From Flavimaricola marinus (GTDB lineage: Bacteria; Pseudomonadota; Alphaproteobacteria; Rhodobacterales; Rhodobacteraceae), in contig NZ_FXZK01000001.1 of assembly GCF_900184895.1 (NCBI RefSeq), positions 1,054,001 to 1,118,000 on the forward strand: a DNA stretch of 64,000 bases, written 5' to 3'. The position numbers and the translations under genes are program-made. Positions 1-7,557 of the stretch are shown in pieces. Position 1 is the first letter of the stretch. Every line of letters starts with the position of its first letter. The notes beneath the pieces were generated by a model. The model saw only the letters and a program-made list of their open reading frames with translations. It made no database searches and was not told the DNA's origin.

Positions 1-1041
1 CTCTTCGGCGCCCTCCCCGGTGATCAGACCCCGCTTCAGACTGGCATCGACAATCTTGGCGACGTTCTGCTTGGCGCGGGCGACCCCCTCGGCATCGGTC
101 TCCAGCAAGGTGACGGTCAGCCCTGCGTTCAGCAACGCGTAGGCGATGCCGGCCCCCATGGTGCCACCGCCGACGACGGCGACATGGTCTATCGGGGCAG
201 GTTCGGCTTTGATCCACTCGGGCTGGCGGGCAGCACGCTCGGCAAAGAACATGTGGCGCAGGGCGCGCGCCTGATCGCCGGTCCGCAGGGTCAAAAACGC
301 GGCGCGTTCCGTCGCCATGCCCTCGGCAAATTCCATATCGGCCGTGGAGGCGACCAGATCAATCGCCCGAAGCGGTGCGATCTGGTTCGGGGTCTTCTTG
401 GCGGCCAGCGCCCGCGCCGCCTCGACCGCATCGGCATCCAACACCGGCTTGGGCAGGTCCGAGACCGGGACAGACAGCTCCATCGTGCCGATATCCAGAT
501 GACTGGCGACGAACAGCGGATTGTCGGCAATACCATCGATCAGGCTCATAGCCTCAGCGGCTTCGGCAGTCACGGCCCGACCCGTCGCGATCATGTCCAG
601 CGCCTTGGCCATGCCGATCAAGCGCGGCAACCGCTGCGTGCCGCCAGCGCCGGGGACGACGCCCAAGGTCACCTCTGGCATCCCGATCTGCACGCCGGGG
701 GCGGCAATGCGATAGCGACAGGCCAGAAGCAACTCACAGCCACCGCCCAAGGCCACTCCGCTGACGGCGGCGATCCACGGCACCGCCGAGGCTTCGATCC
801 GCGCCACGACATCCGGCAAATGCGGCGGCACGGGATCGGCATCGAACTCGCGGGCATCCGCTCCGGCGGCAAAGGCGCGGCCCGCCCCTGACAGCACCAC
901 GCGCGACAAGCCCTCTTGGGCGTCGACCCAATCCAATGCGGCCATCAGCCCTTCGCGCATCGCAAGACCAATCGCGTTCACAGGCGGGTTGTTCAACTCG
1001 ACGAATGCGATCGGGCCCTCGCGGCGGGTGGTCACGGACAT
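1..1041 (-). CDS. Enoyl-CoA hydratase/3-hydroxyacyl-CoA dehydrogenase (FadB/FadJ-like), 3' end cut by window
   Basis: This is a bifunctional beta-oxidation enzyme whose C-terminal part lies beyond the left edge, so only 347 codons are visible. An N-terminal crotonase domain shows the GAGRAFAAGAD and GVALGGGCELLLAC oxyanion-hole motifs. A Rossmann NAD-binding domain begins near residue 285 with VAVVGGGTMGAGIAYAL. The ATG at 1041 lies 18 bp after the boxR stop on the same strand. In box pathways the ring-opened 3,4-dehydroadipyl-CoA must be hydrated and oxidised to beta-ketoadipyl-CoA, and an enzyme of this type fits that step. That role is inferred from position; a general fatty-acid enzyme is the alternative. 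Confidence 0.85.
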   Translation of the reverse strand, partial: MSVTTRREGPIAFVELNNPPVNAIGLAMREGLMAALDWVDAQEGLSRVVLSGAGRAFAAGADAREFDADPVPPHLPDVVARIEASAVPWIAAVSGVALGGGCELLLACRYRIAAPGVQIGMPEVTLGVVPGAGGTQRLPRLIGMAKALDMIATGRAVTAEAAEAMSLIDGIADNPLFVASHLDIGTMELSVPVSDLPKPVLDADAVEAARALAAKKTPNQIAPLRAIDLVASTADMEFAEGMATERAAFLTLRTGDQARALRHMFFAERAARQPEWIKAEPAPIDHVAVVGGGTMGAGIAYALLNAGLTVTLLETDAEGVARAKQNVAKIVDASLKRGLITGEGAEE

Positions 1042-1059
1042 GAGGTGTCTCCGGTCAGG

Positions 1060-1938
1060 TCAGGGCTTGGATAGGAAAGCGCTCTCTTCGATCAGGTCCA
1101 GCAGATCATTCAGCGACTGGTCGACGGTCTTGCTTGACGTATCAAGCTGGGCCTCGGCTTGGGCGTATAGGCTCTCGCGGCTGGCCAGAAGGCTGCGCAG
1201 CTGGCTCATCGCCTCGGGCACACCCGCCATCGGGCGCTCGTCCCCTTGGGCGCGGACGCGGTTCATGTGCTCCATCGGCGTCGCCCTGAGCCAGACGGTG
1301 TGACAGGTGTCGAGCAAGGTGCTGAACGTCCGCGGTTCGGCCACGATCCCGCCCGCAACGGCAAGGACCATACGGTCGTGCTCTGCGGTCACGGCCTCCA
1401 AAGCATCAGCCTCCAGCTTGCGGTATCCGTCAGCACCGTAAAGGCCCATGATCTCGGCAATGGGCATCCCGCCAATCGCCTCGATCTCCTTGTTCAATTC
1501 CACGAACGGCATATCGAGCACCCCGGCCGCAGCGCGACCAAGGGTCGACTTGCCCGCACCGCGCAACCCGATCAGGCAGACACGCTGTGCGCGGGAATGC
1601 GTCGGCGGGATCGGACTCAACTGGCGCAGCACACGGGCCTGTGTCGCCTCGTCGGCCGAGCGGAAAAGCTCGGCCACCTTGATGACGTCGGACGTGCGGG
1701 GATCGTCCTCAGCCACCAACCATTCGATGCGCATCCTAAGAGCACCGGCGATGCGGTGGAGCAAGGCAATCGAAATATTGCCGTCGCCGCCCTCCAACTG
1801 CGCCAGATAGCGGGGCGAAACGCCGGAAAGCTCCGACAATTGACGGCGAGGCATACCCATCTGGGTCCGGGCGATGCGCACACGCTCACCAACCTGCTGG
1901 ATCAAGGGGTCGATCGCTGTATCAGGGGCTTTGGTCAT
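1060..1938 (-). CDS. boxR: BoxR: benzoyl-CoA-responsive HTH/shikimate-kinase-like regulator
   Basis: This 292-aa protein has an N-terminal XRE-type helix-turn-helix (about residues 15-75, GMPRRQLSELSGVSPRYLAQLE). It is fused to a shikimate-kinase-like domain with the P-loop GLRGAGKST at about residues 124-132. This architecture is the hallmark of the BzdR/BoxR family, in which the kinase-like domain senses benzoyl-CoA rather than acting as a kinase. The start is placed at ATG 1938 (MTKAP); a longer reading from 2013 only translates an operator-like palindrome. A perfect TATAAT sits 6 bp upstream of this ATG, so boxR may have its own near-leaderless promoter besides readthrough from the box operon. 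Confidence 0.92.
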   Translation of the reverse strand: MTKAPDTAIDPLIQQVGERVRIARTQMGMPRRQLSELSGVSPRYLAQLEGGDGNISIALLHRIAGALRMRIEWLVAEDDPRTSDVIKVAELFRSADEATQARVLRQLSPIPPTHSRAQRVCLIGLRGAGKSTLGRAAAGVLDMPFVELNKEIEAIGGMPIAEIMGLYGADGYRKLEADALEAVTAEHDRMVLAVAGGIVAEPRTFSTLLDTCHTVWLRATPMEHMNRVRAQGDERPMAGVPEAMSQLRSLLASRESLYAQAEAQLDTSSKTVDQSLNDLLDLIEESAFLSKP

Positions 1939-1942
1939 AGCG

Positions 1943-1954
1943 GCATTATATTGC
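1943..1954 (-). promoter_or_regulatory. GCA-N6-TGC operator overlapping the boxR -10 box
   Basis: The sequence is GCATTATATTGC, a GCA...TGC dyad around TATA. Read on the minus strand it contains the perfect -10 hexamer TATAAT at 1950-1945, six bases before the boxR ATG. The same 12-mer recurs exactly at the boxC promoter. BzdR/BoxR proteins are known to recognise TGCA-type repeats, so this is inferred to be an autoregulatory BoxR site. Confidence 0.6.
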
Positions 1955-1993
1955 ACAGAGGACTTGGAGCGAACAGCACTTTCCGGTGGCATA

Positions 1994-2434
1994 TCAGGCA
2001 CCTGCCTGCGCAATCAGCGGCTCGATCAGGGCGCGGATATCCTCTGGCGGGCGCTGTTTCCTGAACTGATCGGCAACCGTGAAAACGTTGGTGAATTTCC
2101 CGGTGAAGCCAAGCTTGCCATCCTGATAGGCATCGACCTGAAAGGTGATCGACGTCTCGCCCAGCCGGATGGGCCAGACATAGCACCGCAGCACATGGCG
2201 CGGGGTGACGGGGCGCTTGAAATCCATCTCGATGCGGACAAACGGCGTGCCCATGTTGCGGTCCAGTTCCATCTGAAACCAGCCATCGCCGCCAAGATGA
2301 CGCTCCCACCATGCGTTGATCGCATCGAGGGCAAACCACGGAAGACGACCGGTATAGGCGATCTTGGCCGGGTCACAGTCACCCCATGTGACGCGAATAT
2401 CGTGGGCAAAGGCAGAATCGGGCGGCGATCCCAT
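1994..2434 (-). CDS. 4-hydroxybenzoyl-CoA thioesterase family protein (hotdog fold)
   Basis: This 146-aa protein is of the length expected for a single-hotdog acyl-CoA thioesterase. The N-terminal VTWGDCDPAKIAYTG segment matches the catalytic-Asp motif of the 4-hydroxybenzoyl-CoA thioesterase family. It starts 1 bp after the boxA stop and precedes boxR, so it is co-transcribed with the box genes. The likely role is hydrolysis of benzoyl-CoA or stalled ring-opened CoA esters to release trapped CoA. The exact substrate cannot be read from the sequence. Confidence 0.85.
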   Translation of the reverse strand: MGSPPDSAFAHDIRVTWGDCDPAKIAYTGRLPWFALDAINAWWERHLGGDGWFQMELDRNMGTPFVRIEMDFKRPVTPRHVLRCYVWPIRLGETSITFQVDAYQDGKLGFTGKFTNVFTVADQFRKQRPPEDIRALIEPLIAQAGA

Positions 2435-2435
2435 C

Positions 2436-3617
2436 TCAGTAGGTTTCCACGTGATAGCGGCCGTCCTCGCGCATCACGTCACGCATGGCGATCCACTGCT
2501 CGCCGATGCTCTCGGCGATGGTGGTAAAGGCGCGCTCCACGCCTTCCTCCATGCCGCGCAGACCACAGATGTAGATATGGGTCTTGGGATCGGCCAGCAG
2601 TTCGGCGACCTTCTCTTCCTCGGCAATAAGACGGTCCTGCACGTATTCCTTCTCGCCCTCGCGCGAATAGACCAAATGCTGTTCCAGCAGGCTCTTGGGC
2701 ACCTTCGACAGGGGGCCGAAATAGGGCAGGCTCTTCTTGGTGCGGGCGCCAAAGAACATCGTCATGCCGCCCGAGGGGCCGTTCAGGGTGCGCTGGCGGC
2801 GCATGGTAAAGGCGCGCATCGGGGCAGAGCCGGTGCCGGTGCAGATCATCAGCAGCTTGGCCTCCGCATCGGCCGGCAGCAGGAAGGTCGCGCCAAACGG
2901 GCCGGTCACTTGCACTTCGGCACCCGTCGGCAGATCGCAAAGGTAGTTCGAGCATAGACCACCGGCCTCACGTTTGACGGTCAGCGACAGGTTGTTGAAG
3001 CCGGGGCGCTCGCCGTCACGCGGGCTGGAGACAGAGTAGAGGCGGGGCAAATGCGGCTTGCCCTCTGCATCTGTGCCGGGCGGTATGATGCCCACCGATT
3101 GGCCCTCGAGCACCGGAAACGGCAGGTTGCCCAGATCAAGGATGATGTGGCGAACGTCGTGTTCCGGGTCATCGGTCAGGGGGTAGTTGCCCGTGATCTT
3201 GGCGGTCGCGGGCTTGCCCAGATTATACATGTTGATCGAGGGCTTGGCCGCAGTGGCCGGAGCCTTGGCCTTGCCGCCGGCACCCTTGTGAGCCTCGGCG
3301 AGCAACGCGGCCATCGCATCGTCCAGAGCCTCCAGCCCCGTGGCCGCTTCGTCCTGACCAAGCTCCTCCTGTTCGGGCAATTCCTCCCAGCTGTATTGGG
3401 CCTCCAGCGAATAGGGCTCCACGACGACCCGCCATTCGTCAATCGAGCCCGTCGGACAGACCGGAATGCAATCCATGCAGAAGTTGCAGCTATCGGCATT
3501 CACCACCACGTTGTTGTCGTCGTGCTCGATGGCACCGACAGGGCAGGTCATCTCGCAGGTGTAGCAGCGGATACAGATCTCGGGATCAATGAGGTGCTGT
3601 TTGACGGGCTTGTTCAT
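2436..3617 (-). CDS. boxA: BoxA: NADPH-dependent reductase of benzoyl-CoA 2,3-epoxidase
   Basis: This 393-aa flavoprotein passes electrons from NADPH to BoxB. An N-terminal bacterial-type ferredoxin module carries two [4Fe-4S] motifs: C15, C18, C21, C25-Pro and C44, C47, C50, C54-Pro. An acidic linker follows. A ferredoxin-NADP reductase module comes next, with PRLYSVSS for FAD binding, GTGSAPMRAF for nucleotide binding and a C-terminal aromatic Tyr. The domain order and length match BoxA of Azoarcus-type pathways. Its start lies 1 bp downstream of the small Cys-rich gene stop, which suggests translational coupling. Confidence 0.95.
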   Translation of the reverse strand: MNKPVKQHLIDPEICIRCYTCEMTCPVGAIEHDDNNVVVNADSCNFCMDCIPVCPTGSIDEWRVVVEPYSLEAQYSWEELPEQEELGQDEAATGLEALDDAMAALLAEAHKGAGGKAKAPATAAKPSINMYNLGKPATAKITGNYPLTDDPEHDVRHIILDLGNLPFPVLEGQSVGIIPPGTDAEGKPHLPRLYSVSSPRDGERPGFNNLSLTVKREAGGLCSNYLCDLPTGAEVQVTGPFGATFLLPADAEAKLLMICTGTGSAPMRAFTMRRQRTLNGPSGGMTMFFGARTKKSLPYFGPLSKVPKSLLEQHLVYSREGEKEYVQDRLIAEEEKVAELLADPKTHIYICGLRGMEEGVERAFTTIAESIGEQWIAMRDVMREDGRYHVETY

Positions 3618-3618
3618 G

Positions 3619-3786
3619 TCAGGCCTTCTTGGACAGGATGATGTCGGGCAGGGTCAGTGCTTCGATCAGGGCGGCGCACAATCCGCGACAGTCCGAACAG
3701 CCTACGCAGGGGCCCTGCAATTGGGCAATGTCTTTGGCGGCTGCGGTGGTGCGCGGGGCAAATCCGATTTTGCGGTCGATCATCAT
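3619..3786 (-). CDS. 55-aa Cys-rich putative Fe-S protein between boxB and boxA
   Basis: This small gene starts at ATG 3786 with a good AGGAG ribosome site about 8 bp upstream and stops 1 bp before boxA. It encodes 55 residues with four cysteines, C27, C30, C33 and C37, in the order CVGCSDCRGLC. The spacing CX2CX2CX3C is that of a ferredoxin cluster ligand set, but the usual proline after the fourth Cys is replaced by Ala. No second motif and no signal peptide are visible. I do not recognise a named family. Tight placement between the oxygenase and its reductase suggests an accessory electron-transfer or cluster-delivery role, which is inference. Confidence 0.75.
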   Translation of the reverse strand: MMIDRKIGFAPRTTAAAKDIAQLQGPCVGCSDCRGLCAALIEALTLPDIILSKKA

Positions 3787-3816
3787 CTGCGCTCTCCTGA
3801 AATGCTGAAACGGAGT

Positions 3817-3846
3817 GCGCATCCCACGGGGGTCCGCAGGATGCGC
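3817..3846 (-). promoter_or_regulatory. Intercistronic hairpin between boxB and the small Cys-rich gene
   Basis: An 8-bp perfect stem (GCGCATCC at 3817-3824 pairing with GGATGCGC at 3839-3846) with a 14-base loop lies directly after the boxB stop. There is no T-run, so it is not a classical terminator. It may stabilise the 3' end of boxB mRNA and make the oxygenase more abundant than its reductase. Confidence 0.5.
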
Positions 3847-3854
3847 GTCAGGGC

Positions 3855-5306
3855 TCATGCCATGTGAAGCTTGACGTATTCGAAGTCGCCCGGCTTGTTG
3901 TCGATGCCCACCTTGGGTGGCGCAATCCAGCTGGCGTATTTGCCGGGCTCGAAGCACGGCACCATCAACGATTGGATAAAGGCACCGTCTTCCTTGGTGG
4001 GAAGCCAGTCCTTGACGCCTTTGTCCCATGCGTCCTGGGTGATGATCACCCCCTCGGGATTGGCACGAATGGCCGAGAACACACCGATCTGACGGTGAAA
4101 CGCCTCGTCGGGCAGCTTCATCTCGAATTCGACACCGGCCTTGGCGATCTGCTTGTTCCAGCGGCCAAGGCCACCGGCAGCATCACGAACATAGTCGTCG
4201 CGCAGGCGCATGTTGATGGCGGTCAGCGCGGGCACTTCCTGCGCCACGATCTTGCCGTCCACAATCGTGCGAACGACATAGGTGTCGTCCTTGAGCTTGT
4301 GGTCATCGTCGATCCGCATCTCCATGTAGCGGCCCTTGATGCCCGAGTTGAAGGCGTTGGCGGCGTTAGTCGAAACCTCCTGACCAAACAGATCCAGCGA
4401 CAGCGAATAGTGCAGGTTCAGCTTCTTCTGGATGGTCGGCAGGTCGATGACGCCCAGATCGCGGATCTTGTCGATATCATAGGGGTCGGTGATGCCCGCC
4501 TTGTTCATCGCCTCGCAGGTCGCCTGAATCACCCGGCCCACACCAGTCTCGCCCACAAACATGTGGTGGGCCTCCTCGGTGAGCATAAAGCGGCAAGTGC
4601 GGCTGAGCGGATCAAAGCCCGACTGGGCGAGGCTCTCAAGCTGCATCTTGCCGTCACGGTCGGTAAAGTAGGTGAACATGAAGAACGACAGCCAATCCGG
4701 CGTTTCCTCATTGAACGCCCCCAGCATCCGAGGCGCTTCTTCGGACCCGGACGAGCGGATCAGCAGATCGTCGGCTTCTTCGCGGCCATCCTTGCCGAAG
4801 TATTTCTGAAGCAGATAGACCATCGCCCACAGGTGGCGGCCCTCCTCGACATTCACCTGAAACAGGTTTCGCATGTCATAGAGGCTCGGCGCGGTCAGGC
4901 CGAGGAAGCGTTGCTGCTCGACCGACCCCGGCTCGGTGTCGCCCTGAATGACGATCAACCGCTTGAGCATGTTTCGATATTCGCCCGGCACTTCCTGCCA
5001 CGCCAATTCACCGGCATGTTCACCCATCGGGATGCGGCGATCCTCGACCTGCGGGGCGAGCAAGACGCCCCAGCGGTATTCCGGCATCTTCACATAGTCG
5101 AACTTGGCCCAACCCTTGGGGTCCACCGAAACGGCGGTCCGCAGATACACCATGCTCTCCTGAAAGTTCTGCGGAATCAGATCGTTCCACCAGTTGATAT
5201 AGCCGGGGTGCCACTTCTCCAGCGCCTTGAGCACCTTCTTGTCCTGCGCGAGGCCCACATTGTTGGGGATCTGGGTGTCATAGCTGACGTTGATGAGGTC
5301 TAGCAT
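3855..5306 (-). CDS. boxB: BoxB: benzoyl-CoA 2,3-epoxidase (di-iron oxygenase)
   Basis: This 483-aa enzyme inserts one oxygen atom of O2 into benzoyl-CoA to give 2,3-epoxybenzoyl-CoA, with electrons from BoxA. The protein shows a ferritin-like di-iron ligand set: E125, E155-x-x-H158, D216, E245-x-x-H248. As I recall them, the Azoarcus BoxB iron ligands fall five residues earlier, so the whole set is conserved at a constant offset. Length is typical. The gene lies 24 bp downstream of boxC and clearly belongs to the same operon. Confidence 0.97.
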   Translation of the reverse strand: MLDLINVSYDTQIPNNVGLAQDKKVLKALEKWHPGYINWWNDLIPQNFQESMVYLRTAVSVDPKGWAKFDYVKMPEYRWGVLLAPQVEDRRIPMGEHAGELAWQEVPGEYRNMLKRLIVIQGDTEPGSVEQQRFLGLTAPSLYDMRNLFQVNVEEGRHLWAMVYLLQKYFGKDGREEADDLLIRSSGSEEAPRMLGAFNEETPDWLSFFMFTYFTDRDGKMQLESLAQSGFDPLSRTCRFMLTEEAHHMFVGETGVGRVIQATCEAMNKAGITDPYDIDKIRDLGVIDLPTIQKKLNLHYSLSLDLFGQEVSTNAANAFNSGIKGRYMEMRIDDDHKLKDDTYVVRTIVDGKIVAQEVPALTAINMRLRDDYVRDAAGGLGRWNKQIAKAGVEFEMKLPDEAFHRQIGVFSAIRANPEGVIITQDAWDKGVKDWLPTKEDGAFIQSLMVPCFEPGKYASWIAPPKVGIDNKPGDFEYVKLHMA

Positions 5307-5330
5307 TCTCGTGTCTCCCTTTGGGCGTCC

Positions 5331-6992
5331 TCAGACGCGCTCCATGTTGTAATCGCCGCGCACGCCCGTGCCGTAGCGCTGCAAAGCACCCGTCTCGCCC
5401 ACAGCGTTGGGGCGGTTGAAAATCCAGTTCTGCCAGGCGGTCAGACGGCCAAAGATGCGGGTCTCCATCGTTTCCGGGCCAGCAAAGCGCAGGTTGGCTT
5501 CCATCCCGGTCATCGCGTCGGGGCTGAACGAGGCACGCTCTTCGGCAAAGATGCGTATCTCGTCCTCCCAGTCGATGTCGTCGAGGATCATGGTCACAAG
5601 ACCCAACTCGTCGGCCTCCTCGGCCTCCAGCGCCTCTCCGATCTTGGCCTTGGCGGCCTCCACCGCTTCGGGCTCGCCCAGAAACCGGGTCTCCAGACGG
5701 GTGATGCCATTGCCCATCGGATAGGGGCCGAAATTCGCGTCCGTCAGAGTGACCGCAGCCATATGGCGATTGTCGCCGTCAAACTCGTCTTCCATCATAT
5801 AGCTGCGGTCCACGGCAAACAGCAGCTCGGCCAGCACGCCTACAAAGCAAGAGCCATGTTCCACCAGCGCCATCATCGAGCGCGATGTCACATCCACGCG
5901 CTTGAGAATACGCTTCCAATACTGGCGCACCTCATTGGCCAGCCAGTGATCGGCATTGTCGGCGAGCAGCGCCTCGTGGGCGGCGAACAACTCCGGGTCA
6001 CCCTGCGTGCGGAACGACCACAGACCTGCCTCCATCTCGTTGAGTCGCAGGTGCAGAATGGCATCGTCCAACTCACGGGCGAGGCGGAGCATATAGGCCT
6101 GATCGCCCTGCGCTTCGAACGCTGCCATATCGGCAGGCGCATCGGCATCCGGGCCGCTCAGCGTGATGGTGGCGGTGCGCTTGGCGCGATCCACGACCAC
6201 TTCGACGAGCGAGTAGGACAGCGATCCATCCTCCGCCACCGTCTTGGCGAGCGGTCCGAGGGTGATACCCTTGGACACATCAACCTTGGGCGAGGCTGCG
6301 GCAAACTCGCGGGCACGTTTCTGCACCACATCGTCAAACTTGGAATTCGGGATCACCTCATCGACCAGACGCCACTCCTTGGCGCGCTTGCCCTTCACGC
6401 CCTCCTCGATCGAGCAGAAAATATCGGCACGGTCGCGGCGCACCTTGCGCTTGTCGGTCACGCGGGTCAGTCCGCCGGTGCCGGGCAGCACAGCAAGCAG
6501 CGGCACCTCCGGCAGCGCCACCGACGACGTGCTGTCATCCGTCAGCATGATATGGTTGCAGGCCAGCGCCAGCTCATAGCCACCCCCGGCACATGCGCCC
6601 TTCACGGCCGCGATATACTTCTGCCCACTGTCCGCTTCGGCAGCCTCAAAGGTATTGCGGGTCTCGTTGGTAAACTTGCAGAAGTTGACCTTGTGACTAT
6701 GGGCAGCGCCGCCCAACATGCGAATGTTCGCCCCGGCGCAGAACACCCGGTCCTTGCCCGACTGCATGACCACGACCTTCACTTCGGGATGCTCAAAGCG
6801 CATCCGCTGGACCACGTCGGCCAATTCGATATCGACACCCAGATCATAGGAATTGAGCTTCAGCTGATAGCCATCGAACAGGCCACCGTCTTCGTCGACA
6901 TCCATGAACAGGTTGGCGACCGGGCCATCGTACTCCACGCGCCAGTGGCGATACTGATCGGGGCTGGTTTGAAAATCGATGACCTTTGCCAT
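5331..6992 (-). CDS. boxC: BoxC: 2,3-epoxybenzoyl-CoA dihydrolase
   Basis: This 553-aa crotonase-superfamily enzyme hydrolytically opens the epoxide ring and releases formate, giving 3,4-dehydroadipyl-CoA semialdehyde. The N-terminal half carries SGKDRVFCAGANIRML and GACAGGGYELALACN, the CoA-binding and oxyanion-hole signatures. The long extra C-terminal half distinguishes BoxC from ordinary 260-aa crotonases. The ATG at 6992 follows an AGGGA ribosome site. It is the first box gene after an intergenic stretch with a promoter and two operator-like palindromes. Confidence 0.97.
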   Translation of the reverse strand: MAKVIDFQTSPDQYRHWRVEYDGPVANLFMDVDEDGGLFDGYQLKLNSYDLGVDIELADVVQRMRFEHPEVKVVVMQSGKDRVFCAGANIRMLGGAAHSHKVNFCKFTNETRNTFEAAEADSGQKYIAAVKGACAGGGYELALACNHIMLTDDSTSSVALPEVPLLAVLPGTGGLTRVTDKRKVRRDRADIFCSIEEGVKGKRAKEWRLVDEVIPNSKFDDVVQKRAREFAAASPKVDVSKGITLGPLAKTVAEDGSLSYSLVEVVVDRAKRTATITLSGPDADAPADMAAFEAQGDQAYMLRLARELDDAILHLRLNEMEAGLWSFRTQGDPELFAAHEALLADNADHWLANEVRQYWKRILKRVDVTSRSMMALVEHGSCFVGVLAELLFAVDRSYMMEDEFDGDNRHMAAVTLTDANFGPYPMGNGITRLETRFLGEPEAVEAAKAKIGEALEAEEADELGLVTMILDDIDWEDEIRIFAEERASFSPDAMTGMEANLRFAGPETMETRIFGRLTAWQNWIFNRPNAVGETGALQRYGTGVRGDYNMERV

Positions 6993-7059
6993 GTGACACG
7001 TCCCTTATTGACTGTTCCCCAAGCCTACCGGGGCAAGGAGGATTCGTAAACAAATGTGA

Positions 7060-7071
7060 GCATGATAATGC
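7060..7071 (-). promoter_or_regulatory. GCA-N6-TGC motif in the boxC leader
   Basis: GCATGATAATGC lies 68 bp upstream of the boxC start codon, downstream of the predicted promoter. It differs by one base from GCATCATAATGC at the ligase operon (10456-10467). A repressor bound here would act as a roadblock. Assignment to BoxR is inference from the shared motif. Confidence 0.5.
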
Positions 7072-7110
7072 ACACTTATTTTATTATTAAAATCCGAGTA
7101 TTGCATGTTT

Positions 7111-7557
7111 TTACGCATTATATTGCAACTCACTTGACGTGCTCAACGCCAGAACCTCGACCCTCAACGCCGCCACATCGCAGCCCAGAACAACCTCTCC
7201 GCGCACCTCGTCCAAATGTGCCAAGGCAATCTGGCAAAGGCGCGTGGCGGCGCGCGGCTTGCCCATCCGCAGCTTCAACTGGGCGTTCGCCAACTGGATG
7301 ATCGCCTGCACAAAGGCACGCGGCTCCGAATTTGGCGGGCAGGCCATCCAGACCGGCTCCAACACCTCGTGGGCCTCCCAGAAATGACCAGACGCGCGAA
7401 ACGCCAAACCCGCCCGGAACGCCTCCGTCCGGGCAAGCTCCTTTGAGGACATACCCTCCCGGACCGAGGCGCGGATCGGATCAAAGGCGCCCTCAGTATG
7501 GCGGGCCGTATGACCGGGCACATAGGCATGTGACGGAAGGACCGGCGCATCGGTCAT
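7111..7557 (-). CDS. DUF309 family protein
   Basis: This 148-aa helical protein has the DUF309 signature. FWEAHEVLEPVW lies near residue 58 and is followed by FVQAIIQLANAQLKLRMGKP. The biochemical function of the family is unknown to me; the conserved Glu/His pairs suggest metal binding. Its start overlaps the upstream alpha/beta hydrolase gene by 4 bp (ATGA), so it is translated in the benzoate-ligase operon. Its last codons double as the boxC promoter-operator. A link to benzoate metabolism is inferred only from the operon. Confidence 0.85.
   Translation of the reverse strand: MTDAPVLPSHAYVPGHTARHTEGAFDPIRASVREGMSSKELARTEAFRAGLAFRASGHFWEAHEVLEPVWMACPPNSEPRAFVQAIIQLANAQLKLRMGKPRAATRLCQIALAHLDEVRGEVVLGCDVAALRVEVLALSTSSELQYNA
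7115..7146 (-). promoter_or_regulatory. boxC promoter with embedded operator, inside the 3' end of the DUF309 gene
   Basis: On the minus strand a -35 TTGAGC (7146-7141) is followed after 18 bp by a perfect -10 TATAAT (7122-7117). The -10 lies within GCATTATATTGC (7115-7126), identical to the boxR promoter palindrome. A second TGCAATA half-site lies 22 bp further downstream. The promoter overlaps the last codons of the DUF309 gene, whose C-terminal residues LQYNA are the operator read in frame. Confidence 0.65.

Noticed and set aside
1939-2013. N-terminal extension of BoxR
   Set aside because: It overlaps the thioesterase gene end and translates the operator palindrome (VQYNA). The HTH domain fits a start at 1938.
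3864-5303. 479-codon open frame antisense to boxB
   Set aside because: It mirrors a gene with clear di-iron ligands and has no family motif or ribosome site. Long antisense frames are expected in GC-rich DNA.
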